64,000 bases of DNA from NCBI RefSeq assembly GCF_004664715.2, contig NC_051068.1, positions 132,080,716 through 132,144,715 on the forward strand, in the 5' to 3' direction. A program made the position numbers and the translations under genes. The stretch's first letter is position 1, and each line of letters starts with the position of its first letter. Positions 32,921 to 43,115 of this stretch are shown here, piece after piece. The notes beneath the pieces are model-generated. The model saw nothing but the letters and a program-made list of their open reading frames with translations, searched no databases and was not told the origin of the DNA. Origin of the DNA: Peromyscus leucopus. Its lineage: Eukaryota; Chordata; Mammalia; Rodentia; Cricetidae.

Positions 32921-34065
32921 ATGGTGAACAAAGAGCCCAGAAGACAGCCACACACATGGCTCCAGAGCTTATGAGCCAGTTCTTACCTGGGCCTCTGGAT
33001 CTGAGACTCCATTGCCAACTACAGAACACCGAAACCTTGTAATGCTATTGATCTTGCAATGTTAGAATGAACTACAGGGCAGGCACAAAGCCCTAGGGAA
33101 GTTTTCCCAACAGAGGATGAGACAGAATGGAAGAGCAGACATCCACCTTGCCATAGGCTCTGAGACTCCACAGTGGTGAATCAAAACCAAGCAGACTTGC
33201 TCTTCTGCTCACTTAGTGAAGCGAAGCTCCACACTTTAGAGGGCTCGCTGCTGTGCAGTTTGCTCCGCTGTCAAGAGCAAACAGATTCTGCTCACAGCTC
33301 ATTGGTCCCCTGCCATCGGAAACCTCAGCTTCAGCCTGCACAGTCTCTCCAGGGCTGGGTTCTCTCAGTGACTCTTCACAATCCAACTCACCACTGCCCC
33401 CGAGTGCTGCTTCCTCAACTCTGGCCTTCTCGTGCATATCCGTGTGGGACAGATGTTGCAACATATAGATTGTGTGGAGGAAAAGCTAATACGCCCTCTA
33501 AGTGTTCATGGTTTTGTTGAGATGTTGTATATCCGCCAGCTGCCCACAGCTCCCTGGCTCAGCGTTAGGCAAAATGGGACTCAACTGGGAGTCATATGGT
33601 GATGATGTGTCCACCAACCAGCATGTCTAGCCCTTGCCTAACAGAGAAGTGGTTTTCAGGAAACATTTTAAGATGATCCATTTTCCACTAAGCAAAACCC
33701 ATTCAGCTGCTTTCTCAGTCTGACCCTGAATCACACTTGGGGAATATTAATATTAATTAATTATTCACTTTCATGTGCCACCAGTCATGTCCCCAACTAG
33801 ACTGTCAGCTCCCTGCAGAATCGGGAACTGTAGTACTTACAGATCCCCTGAGTGACCAGGAACAGGATGCATCGCTTTGAGCCTCCTGGTGAGATAAAGT
33901 GGATGGGCAGTGTGGATGGGGAGTGCCGAGGGCCAGCTCCTTGCAGGAGCAGAACTTCTAATCCAACCTCTTAAGAAGAGGGAAATGGAAACCCACAGAG
34001 GCTCAGCAGTGTGTGCCGTTACACAGCCTGCTGGTGACAGGGCGGGCGCATTGCCTAAGAAGTGA
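32921..34065. other. single-copy block, nothing recognised
   Basis: A 115-codon plus frame (33173-33520) is opposed by an 83-codon minus frame. No homology was recognised. Confidence 0.35.
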
Positions 34066-34069
34066 GGGG

Positions 34070-34240
34070 AATGGTCCAAGAGCACCAGCCTCTGCCCACC
34101 TCCTTCCTTTACCAGCCCTGTAGCCTTGAGCACGTCTCCACACCTCTACTTCCGCTTCTATAGGACAGAGATGCTCCGTAAGCCATCCATGGAACGTTCA
34201 GAGCCCAAGGCCTGGGGCAGAGTAAATGCTCACAAATATT
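34070..34240 (+). mobile_element. MIR SINE fragment
   Basis: 'gtagccttgagcacgtctcc', 'ctctacttccgcttctatag' and 'cctggggcagagtaaatgct' follow the sense MIR core and 3' part. Confidence 0.55.
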
Positions 34241-34639
34241 AGGAAAAAAAAGGAAGCGTCATACCATTTCGTTGATGTTTGCTACCTCCAACAATCTAAT
34301 ACAAATTTGCTATATAAACTGAACTCCATCCTGGATGCGGTCAGAAGTTGGGGGCTTTGGTTCCCTAAACGTAGAACATCCTTTCCAAGTGAGACTCATG
34401 TGGTTGTGAACACCTTGTAGGCTGCAGTAAAACAGACGCCGCCGGGGTCCCCAGCACCCTTGAACTGAACTGCTCTGCTTAAGGGACATCATGAAACCCA
34501 AGGGTGACCGAACCTGTCTGTAGTCTATGAAAGCAGAGCGACAGTTACAATAACAAGGATCCCCCCTATTCTCTGCGTCATTTAAACGAGATGCAGTAGA
34601 TCCCAACCTCTTCTATGTTTATTGGCTACTGTCAGCTCA
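34241..34639. other. single-copy DNA, nothing recognised
   Basis: A 98-codon minus frame (34310-34606) overlaps a plus frame. No homology was recognised. Confidence 0.3.
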
Positions 34640-34830
34640 CAGTATCTGAATGATGCTGTCAGTGTCTAAGCATCCTTAGCTACATGACCTCTGAGCTTAA
34701 CCTCCCTCTTCCATGCTTAGGTGATGGCCAGCCCTCCACCTGCAAAATGGAGATATTAATAGTGACTTAGGCTGGAGCTCATGAGTTGTGTGAATTAAAA
34801 GCAACCATCTGTACAAAACAGGGCCTAGTG
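34640..34830 (+). mobile_element. MIR SINE fragment
   Basis: 'gagcttaacctccctcttcc', 'ccacctgcaaaatggagata' and 'ttaatagtgacttaggctgg' are the sense MIR core ('cctcatctgtaaaatgggga'). Confidence 0.55.
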
Positions 34831-34964
34831 TGCAACAACCGTTATGTGAACATTATTGGCTTTGAATTGTGGATCTGTGTGTGGTGTGCACAGATGCATG
34901 TATGCGTGGGAGAGAAAGTTGAGGAAAAGTGTGTTCCTCAGTCTCTCTCCGACTTATTTTTAAA

Positions 34965-35125
34965 ATAAAGTCACTCACTGATCCTGGAGCTCAGGGGTTC
35001 GGCTAGTCCAGCTGGCCAGCCTGCCCCAGGAATCCTCCTGTCTCAGCTTTGTCAGTGGGTTGTGGGGGACCAAACTCAGGTCCTCAAGCACTTTGCTGAC
35101 TGAGCCATGTGCAATACTGATGTAG
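34965..35125 (-). mobile_element. B4/RSINE-type SINE, antisense
   Basis: 'ggagctcaggggttcggcta', 'gctggccagcctgccccagg' and 'caaactcaggtcctcaagca' plus 'gctgactgagccat' match the reversed B4/RSINE with its tRNA-like head at the right. Confidence 0.65.
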
Positions 35126-36429
35126 AGTTTTCACTTTAGAGAAAAAGTCTGGCGACCTGTTCTGACTTAGTTTGACTTCATCTAAATTCAATTAAAAATA
35201 AATAAAATTGATTTTGGCCTTTCATTTGTACATAGGACACAGGCTGGAAAGAAATATACGCCCTCACAACTCCAGAGAAGCTAACTAACAAGGAAGACCC
35301 AAAGAGGGACCCATGGGTTGCCCTGGGAAGGGGAAATAGATGAGATCTCTATGAGTAAACTGGGGATGAGGGGTGGGCAATGGAGGTTACTGGATAGAAA
35401 AAAAAAAGAAATATACGTTTATGAAGTTTTCCGACAGAGAAGGACTATGAAGAGACTATTTTGTTATCTTGTATATTCCATAGTTCCATCAAAATGTATA
35501 TTTCAAGTGCATCATTTCAGACGAGTGATTTTGTGAGCTATCCATGTGATACAAGTTTTCTTTCCTGCTTTGTTTTGCCAAGACAGAAACAAAGGAAGGG
35601 GCTCTAGCTTCCCCTGGGGAAAGTTCCAAAGCCACCTGCTTGGCTCTGAGCAGGTCTCCTGCCTCATCCGATACAGGCTCTGCCCACCCAGCCCGCTCTT
35701 GTGCTGTCCGTGGCTCAAGTCTTCCTGTCCCATAAGCCCCTACGGCTACCTTGGCTCCAAGCTGTCATCTTAATTACTTTCTACTTCTGCTGATCTACAG
35801 CCTCCACCTTCTGCTGATGTCCCCTCTGTGTGTCCTCACCTCCTTGTCCCTGTCCCCCATGCCAGCCTGTCTCCAGGAGAATCGACTTCACTACTATATA
35901 TCACAATGCTCGGGGGGGGGGGGCAGCATTTAAAAAATTATCTTCCCCAAAGCCCTTCAGGGAGACAGAGTTTGAATCAGAAGAGGATGCAGGGGAGGCT
36001 GGAGCGTCATGATTATTCATGAAACTGTGTTTGTCTCTTATGCAAGGCGGATATTGATGGGTTGGGGAAGTGAGCACTGAGCTATATATATATGGATGTG
36101 GTTTGTGTTTTCCTTGGGTAAGGAGCTTGTGGCTACAAGGCAGGGATTGACTTCTCAGCCTTACCATAGCCACTCTGTCCATTCCATAGAGCAGTGGGGT
36201 CCCCTGTCGACTCCATCTTAAAAGCAAATGTAAATCAGCCTTTTCCTATCACCCCCACTGCTACCCTCCCAGCCCAGCCACCCTAACCTCTTGACTGGAG
36301 CTGCTGCTCTTCTCCCTGATGCCTAGACCCTGCTTGTCTCAAGCCTCGGTATAGCAGCTCTTTATTCTCGTGAATACCCCTGTGATTATGGCTGTTTCTA
36401 AGAGGCCATAAAACATAGATATTCAAAGT
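35126..36429. other. single-copy block, nothing recognised
   Basis: It contains a G-run at 35912-35921 and overlapping frames up to 108 codons (35901-36227 minus). None is recognisable. Confidence 0.35.
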
Positions 36430-36545
36430 CAAGGGTGGTGGTGCATGCCTGTAATCCCAGCACTGGGGAGGCTGAGGCAGGGGGATTGTGAGTTGGAGTG
36501 CAGCTTGAATTGCCCAACAAAATCCTGTCCCAAACTGAAATAACA
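36430..36545 (+). mobile_element. B1-related SINE
   Basis: 'agggtggtggtgcatgcctg', 'taatcccagcactggggagg' and 'ctgaggcagggggattgtga' give a sense B1-type body. The 3' half is reduced. Confidence 0.7.
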
Positions 36546-38015
36546 AATAACTACAATAGAATGAATGTTTAAATCGTCTAGCATGAGATCCGTCTGGGAC
36601 TAAGTCTTCTTCCTTTAATCACCCATGCTGTGATCTCAGGTGACGCACTTCCCGTAAGGGACCCCGGTTTCCAGGCAAGCAAGGCTTTTAAAATAGTTAC
36701 AAAAGGGATGCTTTTCTCATTACATCACACCACAGTCAGTGCAGCCCCTCTCGCATTCCAGGCGTGCGGAACGTGCTGGAATTGGTATTGATTGTTGAAG
36801 CATTACAAAGTGCTGGCTCAACACCTTTTCACTAGAATGCGAGCTGAATGAAATTTGGGGAATTCCTCCAGTCAGGTTCAGAGAGTCTGGGGGTCAGTAT
36901 TCCAGCTGGAGACAGATGGCACAACACTTAAAAAACAACTGAGGAAAGCTGGCTGAAGAACTGTTTGCTAATGTCTACGCAGGGCTAGGGAGCACCAGAT
37001 GCAAAGTGCTGGAGCGTTTACCTGAACCCAGGGGAGACTGTAGCCACAGCAAATGGCATCGGCATCGGGCTCTGCATGTCCATCTTGGGCTGGCTAGCAC
37101 CAGTCCCTTCAGGTCCTGGGAACATAGGAGTGCTTCAGGCTCTGGGGCAGGAACCCTTGCACAGTCCTCAAGTCAGCCCCACGGCCAGGAAGCAGGATGA
37201 AAGTGGAGAATGATCTGGAAATAGAGACATCCTAGCACTGGGAATCTTCAAGTGGGAGTGAACTTCCGGCTTTATTTACAGCAAGATGAGACTCACAGAA
37301 ACCAGGCAGTGTGTCTTGGCCTCGGGGTCACTGGCCTCGAAGAAAATGAAAGTAACATGCACTTCATCTACCACGCCGATTTTATGCTCCTGCCTTCTAC
37401 TCTGTTGACATCTCAGTATTCCCACCGGTAGGAAGTCCTTTCCTGTGTCTCATGTAAATGATTCCCACTACAACAGAAATCAATTGCATCTTAATCGGTT
37501 TTCTATAAAGTACAAAAGAACTGCCCCAGGAATGAAATAAAGTCCCAGCAGCAGTAAGTATCTTTACCTTTATAACTGATGAGCACACTGCTTTCCATTT
37601 TCTCCTGTGATCACCCTCTCCATCCCTAGACGTGACCGTCAGATGTCCTGTGGCTTCCCTAAGCATTGCTAAAGTCCTGGCTTGAGTATCTATCTAAAGC
37701 AGGCCTGGAAGATCGCTACTTTTCTTAGAAGGAGGCTGTAATCATTTCCTGACTTTCTTCTGGAACCCATCAGCTTCTCCCGCCTCATCTCCACAATTCG
37801 CTTGCCCTGGTGGAAAAGAATGGCTATGGCCAGGACAGCTATTGCACACTCTGGTTTCTCTTAAAGCTGGTGTTCTAAGCCTCTCTTCGTGCCTGCTAAT
37901 AGTTCCTGAAAATGCGAGCCAAAGCCTAGTCCAGAGGACGAGGTGGTGGCCAGCACCCAAGAATCCAGATTTATATTACTGTCCTCACTACATTATCAAA
38001 AGTCTGACAAGAGCC
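36546..38015. other. single-copy block, candidate conserved non-coding DNA
   Basis: No repeats were recognised. 36740-36900 has a dense, non-repetitive look with an inverted attccag/ctggaat pair (36755-36761, 36776-36782) and a kappaB-type GGGGAATTCC at 36857-36866. Confidence 0.35.
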
Positions 38016-38019
38016 ACTT

Positions 38020-38245
38020 AAAGAAGGTTTGCTTTGGCTTAACAGTGGGAGGGTCCAGCCTGTCATGGCGGGGAAAGTGTGGTGGGAGGGATGGAGGGCA
38101 TCTGGCTATGATGCATCTGTGGGCAGGAAGCAGAGAGCAATGAGCGCTGATGCTCAGTTCACTCTCGCCTTTTTCTCCAGTCCAGGACTTCAGCCCACCG
38201 AATGGTGCTGCCCCCCGTTAAGAATGGGTCTTCCCCTGAGTCCCT
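38020..38245 (-). mobile_element. MT-type MaLR LTR fragment, antisense
   Basis: 'gcctgtcatggcggggaaag', 'gggcaggaagcagagagcaa', 'gctgatgctcagttcactct' and 'ccagtccaggacttcagccc' are the reverse-complement MT text. Confidence 0.7.
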
Positions 38246-38299
38246 CACCAACTGCAACACTAGGGAGAACAGACCCTGTACCGCCTGGGCAGCCGAGTG

Positions 38300-38700
38300 G
38301 GGCTGGTCCTATTCACAGGGGCACAGGTGAGCTGGCCTTGAGAACACGAACGTGGCAGAGCCAGCCCCACAACTCACCGGCTGCAGCATTCAGGAGAGTG
38401 GCCCCTGCCCCTGGCCTGGACAACACAGTAGAGCTGGCCCTGGTGATGTAGGTGTGGGTGAGCTGGCCCTGAGGGTGTGAGAGCAGGAGAACCAGCCTCG
38501 TCCCTTGCTCCTTGCTGCACAGGGTGAACTAGCCAGGGCAGTCCTGGAGAGCTCACCCTGGTCGTGAGGATGGGGAGAGCTGGGGGTGCTGACCAACCCA
38601 GCAACCACCCAAGCCCAGAACCAGGGCTATGAGCTGGCCCATCCCAACATCCAGCCCATCTAGGATCTGCTGGAGTACAGGAAGGGTCATGTCCTGCAGA
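38300..38700. repeat. degenerate minisatellite-like repeat with GAGCTGGCC motif
   Basis: GAGCTGGCC(C)-type words recur near 38330, 38432, 38459 and 38631, with related GAGCTGGGG (38576) and GAACTAGCC (38525). Spacing is irregular (about 27-120 bp), so it is a decayed tandem array or a complex rodent repeat. Confidence 0.5.
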
Positions 38701-38862
38701 CCCAAAGTTGCAGGATCTCCATGATACCAGGCAACAAGAGGAGTCCCAGCGAGGGCCCAGCATCGATGGTGTAGCGGAAACCAGAGGCCTCGAGCCAGAT
38801 CAAGGCCTCATCGCAGTGAACGTTGGCAAGTAAAGATGTATGGACTTCTCACGACCTTCGAT

Positions 38863-38886
38863 GGGGGGAGGGGTGGGAGGAGGGGG
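38863..38886 (+). other. G-quadruplex motif
   Basis: Four or more G-runs (G6, G4, G3, G5) with loops of one to four bases, a canonical intrastrand G4 pattern on the plus strand. Confidence 0.7.
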
Positions 38887-39007
38887 TACATCTCCCCTCA
38901 TTCATATCACCTACAGCGGGTGAGGGGTGAGACCAGCTCTCCCACACCCTCGTCCAGTAAAGGGTACACTATGTGACTCACTGTGTCACAGTACAGTTTC
39001 CAGGACA

Positions 39008-39064
39008 AGATTTTTCTTTTCTTTCTTTTTCTTTTTTTCTTTTTTTTTTTTTTTTTTTTTTTTT
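39008..39064. repeat. T-rich / TTTC simple repeat
   Basis: TTTC units pass into a long pure T run, about 57 bp. It could be the antisense A-tail of a lost retroelement. Confidence 0.85.
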
Positions 39065-39074
39065 GGTTGTGTTA

Positions 39075-39262
39075 TTTTTTTCTTCTCTTTAAAATTTTAT
39101 TTTGTTTTATCTGGGGTGGGAAGAAGTTGCAAGGGGAGAGGGCAGATGGGAAGGGACAGGGAGATGAGTGGGATCAGGATGCATGGTGTGAAAGCCACAA
39201 AGAATCAGTAAAAAGCCAAGTTGGAAATAAAAAAACAGAAAGAAAGAAAAAAGAACAGACCT
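39075..39262 (+). mobile_element. rodent L1 3'-terminal fragment
   Basis: 'gggaagggacagggagatga', 'gtgggatcaggatgcatggt' and 'gtgaaagccacaaagaatca' followed by an A-rich, AGAAAG-type tail resemble the end of rodent L1 3'UTRs. Confidence 0.5.
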
Positions 39263-39399
39263 TCCCACCTCTGTTCACCCAATTTAGAAACTCCCTCCCA
39301 GGCGCACCCCAGAGCTTTGTCCCCTGGGTGATTCTCAGATGAGTTGACAACAGTGTTAACGATAAAGATTCAAGTCACATTTTGATTCCTCCAGGCTGA

Positions 39400-39512
39400 T
39401 GTGAGCCCCATGTGGGCAGGAACAACACTTATCAGCTCACCCCGTGTCCATGGAGCCTAGCTTAGTCCCTGACACACAGCAGGTGCACAACATTTTGTAG
39501 GATTGGATGGAC
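39400..39512 (+). mobile_element. L2 3'-end fragment
   Basis: 'gagcctagcttagtccctga' and 'cacacagcaggtgcacaaca' match the L2 end ('gcctagcacagtgcctggcacatagtaggtgc'). Confidence 0.5.
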
Positions 39513-39654
39513 GGAGGCACATAGTAGGCCTAACAAATTAAGAGAGTGGAGACTTGGCTCTTTGGGTGCTAAAACCAAAGCCCAGCATTGTTTAAATGTT
39601 AGTCATGGGTCCAGTGAGGGGCTCAGCAGGTAAGTGAACTCATCATGCAAGCTT

Positions 39655-40953
39655 GCTGTGGGGGTTTGAATGAAATTGGCCTCCACAGACTCATATATTT
39701 AAATGCTTGGTCCCCAGTTGGTAGAACTGTTTGGGAAGAATCAAGAGGAGTGGTCTTGTTGGAGGAGGTGTATTACCAACCAGGGCTTTCAGGTTTCAAA
39801 AGATTTACCTCATTCCCAGTGTCTCTCCCTGCCTAGTCATTGTGTCTCAAGTTGTGAGCTCTCAGTTATGGCTCCATTACTATGTCTTCCTGCTGCCTGC
39901 TGCCTGCTGCCTGCCTGCCTGCCTGCTGCCTGCCTGCCTGCTGCCTGCTGCCTGCCTGCTGCTGACTGCTGCCTGCTGCCTGCCTGCTGCCTGCCTGCCT
40001 GCTGCCTGTCTGCCTGCCTGCTGCCTGCCTGCCTGCTGCCTGCTGCCTGCCTGCTGCTGACTGCTGCCTGCTGCCTGCCTGCTGCCTGCTGCCTGCCTGC
40101 CTGCTGCCTGTCTGCCTGCCTGCTGCCTGCCTGCTGCCTGTCTGCCTGCTGCCTGCTGCCTGCCTGCTGCCTGTCTGCCTGCTGCCTGCCTGCTGCCTGC
40201 CTGCTGCCTGCCTGTCTGCCTGCTGCTTGCCTGCTGCCTGCCTGCCTGCTGCCTGCCTGCTGCCTGCCTGCCTGCTGCCTGCTGCCTGCCTGCTGCCTGC
40301 CTGCTGCCTGCTGCCTGCCTGCTGCCTGCCTGCCTGCCTGCTGCCTGCCTGCCTGCCTGCTGCCTGCTGCCTGCCTGCTGCCTGTCTGCCTGCTGCCTGC
40401 CTGCCTGCCTGCTGCCTGCCTGCCTGCCTGCTGCCTGCCTGCTGCTGCTGCCTGCCTGCCTGCTGCCTGCCTGCTGCCTGCCTGCCTGCCTGCTGCCTGC
40501 CTGCTGCCTGCTGCCTGCCTGCTGCCTGCTGTCTGCCTGCTGCCTGCTGCCTGCCTGCTGCCTGCTGCCTGCCTGCTGCCTGCTGCCTGCTTGCTGTCTG
40601 CCTGCCTGCTGCCTGCCTGTCTGCTTCCTGTCTGCCTGCCTGCTGCCTGCTGCCCACCTGCTGCCTGCCTGCTGCCTGCCTGCCTGCTGCCTGCCTGTCT
40701 GCTTCCTGTCTGCCTGCCTGCTGCCTGCTGCCTGCCTGCTGCCTGCCTGCTGCCTGCCTGCTGCCTGCCTGCCTGCTGCCTGCCTGTCTGCTTCCTGTCT
40801 GCCTGCCTGCTGCCTGCTGCCTGCTGCCCGCCTGCTGCCTGCTATGATGGTCACAGACTCCAACTCTCTGAAAACAAACACCAAATTAAACACTTTCTTT
40901 TATAAGTTGCCTTGATCATGGTGTTTACTTTTAAAGAAAAGTAACAAAGACAC
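39655..40953 (+). mobile_element. MaLR-type LTR with a massively expanded CTGC core
   Basis: The left part has 'ggggtttgaatgaaattggc', 'gcttggtccccagttggtag' and 'cttgttggaggaggtgtatt'. The right part has 'gctatgatggtcacagactc', 'ccaaattaaacactttcttt' and 'ataagttgccttgatcatgg'. Paralogs at 10014-10315 (antisense) and 49901-50433 carry only a short CTGCCTGC core here, so about 950 bp was gained in this copy. Confidence 0.85.
39889..40842. repeat. composite CTGC/CTG minisatellite, about 954 bp
   Basis: Almost every base belongs to CTGC tetramers and CTG triplets in shifting order (CTGCCTG and CTGCCTGC units), with variants CTGTCTG, CTTCCTG and CTGACTG. Variants recur at set distances: gctgact at 39961 and 40056 (95 bp); cttcctg at 40624, 40702 and 40791 (78 and 89 bp). 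No stop codon interrupts several frames, so long open frames span it on both strands. These are treated as a composition effect. Confidence 0.95.
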
Positions 40954-41080
40954 ATGATAACTTGAGTTTGATCCCTGAACCCATGTAAAGGTAGAAAGAA
41001 TCAAGTGTGCAAAACTGTCTTCTGGTCTCTGCATGCATGTCACAGTAGGTGCACTCTCATGCACATATAATAATGAGATA

Positions 41081-41086
41081 GACAGG

Positions 41087-41149
<63 letters not shown>

Positions 41150-41157
41150 AAAGAGAT

Positions 41158-41203
<46 letters not shown>

Positions 41204-41205
41204 GG

Positions 41206-41257
<52 letters not shown>

Positions 41258-41258
41258 C
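41081..41258. repeat. (TAGA)n / (GA)n compound microsatellite
   Basis: A TAGA run, a 44-bp GA run, then two long TAGA blocks separated by GGTAGA. It is the 3' tail of the B4 SINE. Confidence 0.95.
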
Positions 41259-42399
41259 AATTTTAATTGTGGATGGTGAGCAAGGCTCAAGCTTAGACTT
41301 CTGTGGTCCATCCAAAATGACTCCTTCCTTCATCAAGTAGCCTTGTTGTACCTTTCTTGTTCTCTTGTCCAAGTTCAACCCTCCAGCAATATGTCTGGGC
41401 CCTCAGGGACTGCCATGATCATGAGCCCATCTCCACAGTTAATGAGCTGTTTGTGATGTCTTTCTTGGTCTAGGGCCCTCCCTTTCTGATCTTAAGATCT
41501 GAAGTCACTTTGAGGGGTTCTGAGTGTGTTTCAGAGACATCTTTGAATAAACTCTAACTGTGATGTAAGGAATCATAATTGCCCCAGAGCTACCACCTAC
41601 CAGGGTCTCCATGACCGAAAGGTTTTAACTCTATCAGGGAGCATGGCCTAGGTGGACGCCAGTTTGAGGCTGCCCTACTTTCAAGTCTATAAACTGACTT
41701 TCATATATAGACTCAGTCCCTCTTTCCATACCCCTTCCTACCCCTATGAGTACTGGGCAATCTTGGCCTAAAAGCCCCAGAAAATGGTGAGGATAGTGCC
41801 TTGTTTGGGGGTCCTTCACTGTTACCCTCCAAACTAGTGATTCATAGCTGTTCTCCACCTCACCACAAACTGATTGGTTCTGGACAGTCTGTTCTTTCTT
41901 GCAGTCACAGATCAAGCAAAGCACTAGCAAAAAGCATATTGCTGTCTATAACATCCCTTTTTGTCTATTTTAAGGTACAATTTTTATAAAATTTAGACTC
42001 CCGTGCATTGGCCTCAGGACAATAACAAAAATGTGATTTGAAAGGAATTCCATTTGTAACTCCATGCATGTCATTACAGAGAATAAATCTGGATAGGAAT
42101 GCTTAAACATTTTCTTCACACTAAACCTAGAAACTTGCCATTATCTTCCGCCTCCTTCCCTCTATTGGTTTGTCTTTATATCCCCCAGGAAAGCTCTCCT
42201 AGGCCTGGCCTCCATGGTGACCCTTCCTCCACTAGTACCCCTCAAGATCTCACTACACAGTGTGCATCAGCATCTCACTCAGCAGCCTTGCCCTCTCGAG
42301 GGGGAAAGAGGTCGTGCAGTTGAAGAGTTCTCGTTAAGGAGCCGGGGAAATGAAGAAGTGAAGACGCACAGAAATAAATAACCCACGGTGCTGGCGACT
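41259..42399. other. single-copy block, nothing recognised
   Basis: A 98-codon minus frame (41634-41930) is the longest. It is not recognised, and no repeat family was identified. Possible ERV-derived DNA cannot be excluded. Confidence 0.35.
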
Positions 42400-42782
42400 T
42401 TTCTCACTGTCACAGCAGCACCGGGAAAGGGGGATTCATTTTGGCTTGCAGTTTGGGGGTACGGTCCATCACGGCAGTGACGTCACCACAGCGGGAGTGT
42501 GGGGTTGTGACGTCACAGCGGCAGGAGTGTGAGGTGGCTGGTCATACTGCATCTGCAGCCAGGAGACAGAAGAGAGCCGAGTGCTGTTGCCCATCTCTGT
42601 CTTTTTTTTCAGCCGGAGATCCCCCTCACCCCACCCCCAACTCGTGGGATGATGCTGTCTTACATTCAGGGTGTGTCTCCCTTCCTAAGAAAACCTTTTT
42701 GGAAACGGTCTCAGAGACAATCTAGAGGCATCTTTCTACAGCATCCTAAATCCTGTCAAGTTGACAGTGATGAGTAATCATC
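42400..42782 (-). mobile_element. MaLR LTR (MT/ORR1-like), antisense, with duplicated CRE segment
   Basis: 'ttggcttgcagtttggggg', 'tccatcacggcagtgacg', 'ctggtcatactgcatctgca' and 'cctgtcaagttgacagtgat' follow the antisense MaLR order. A unit of about 30 bp containing TGACGTCA is present twice (42478-42485 and 42508-42515). Confidence 0.7.
42478..42515. promoter_or_regulatory. two perfect CRE palindromes (TGACGTCA), 30 bp apart
   Basis: TGACGTCA occurs at 42478-42485 and 42508-42515, each the full CREB/ATF consensus. They sit in a short tandem duplication of LTR sequence (cagcgg-ggagtgtg). Function is inference from the motif only. Confidence 0.6.
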
Positions 42783-42909
42783 ACACCCACTCTTAGACGT
42801 TTTTTAAGATTTAAGGCTACTGTGAGCCTTCTTGTTTTCTTACAGTCACTACTAGAAATGCATTCTCAATAATCTGGGTCATAAAATGTCACATCAACAA
42901 TTGGCACTC

Positions 42910-43115
42910 AGGGGCCGGAGAGATGGCTCAGCAGTTAATGGCACTCGCTGCTCTTCTAGAGGACCCAGGTTTAACTCACAGCACCCACGTAGTAACTTAC
43001 AAACATCTGTCACTCCAGTTTCAGAAGATCTGACACTCTCTTCCGGCCTCTGGGGACACCAGACACACATGGTGCACAGACAAAACACCCATCCGTGTAA
43101 AACGATACAGACATT
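42910..43115 (+). mobile_element. B2/B3-type SINE
   Basis: 'ggggccggagagatggctca', 'tcgctgctcttctagaggac', 'ctgtcactccagtttcagaa' and 'ctctcttccggcctctgggg' give a complete sense B2-superfamily SINE. Confidence 0.85.

Larger units (their letters stand above)
39607..41258 (+). mobile_element. B4-type SINE split by a MaLR LTR, with GATA/GA tail
   Basis: The 5' part (39607-39654: 'gaggggctcagcaggtaagt') and the 3' part (about 40954-41080: 'acttgagtttgatccctgaa', 'gtcttctggtctctgcatgc') are consecutive B4 sequence. Its tail runs into the GA/TAGA microsatellite at 41081-41258. The MaLR lies between. Confidence 0.6.

Noticed and set aside
32527..32926. TSD for the 32533 LTR (atgaac / atggtg)
   Set aside because: Only three of six bases agree, which is not better than chance.
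39889..40842. CRISPR-like array of repeats
   Set aside because: The units are contiguous CTGC/CTG with no unique spacers, in a rodent LTR.
41040..41378. 112-codon minus frame of Ser-Leu-Tyr-Ile repeats
   Set aside because: Translation of the TAGA/GA microsatellite; it varies with repeat number.
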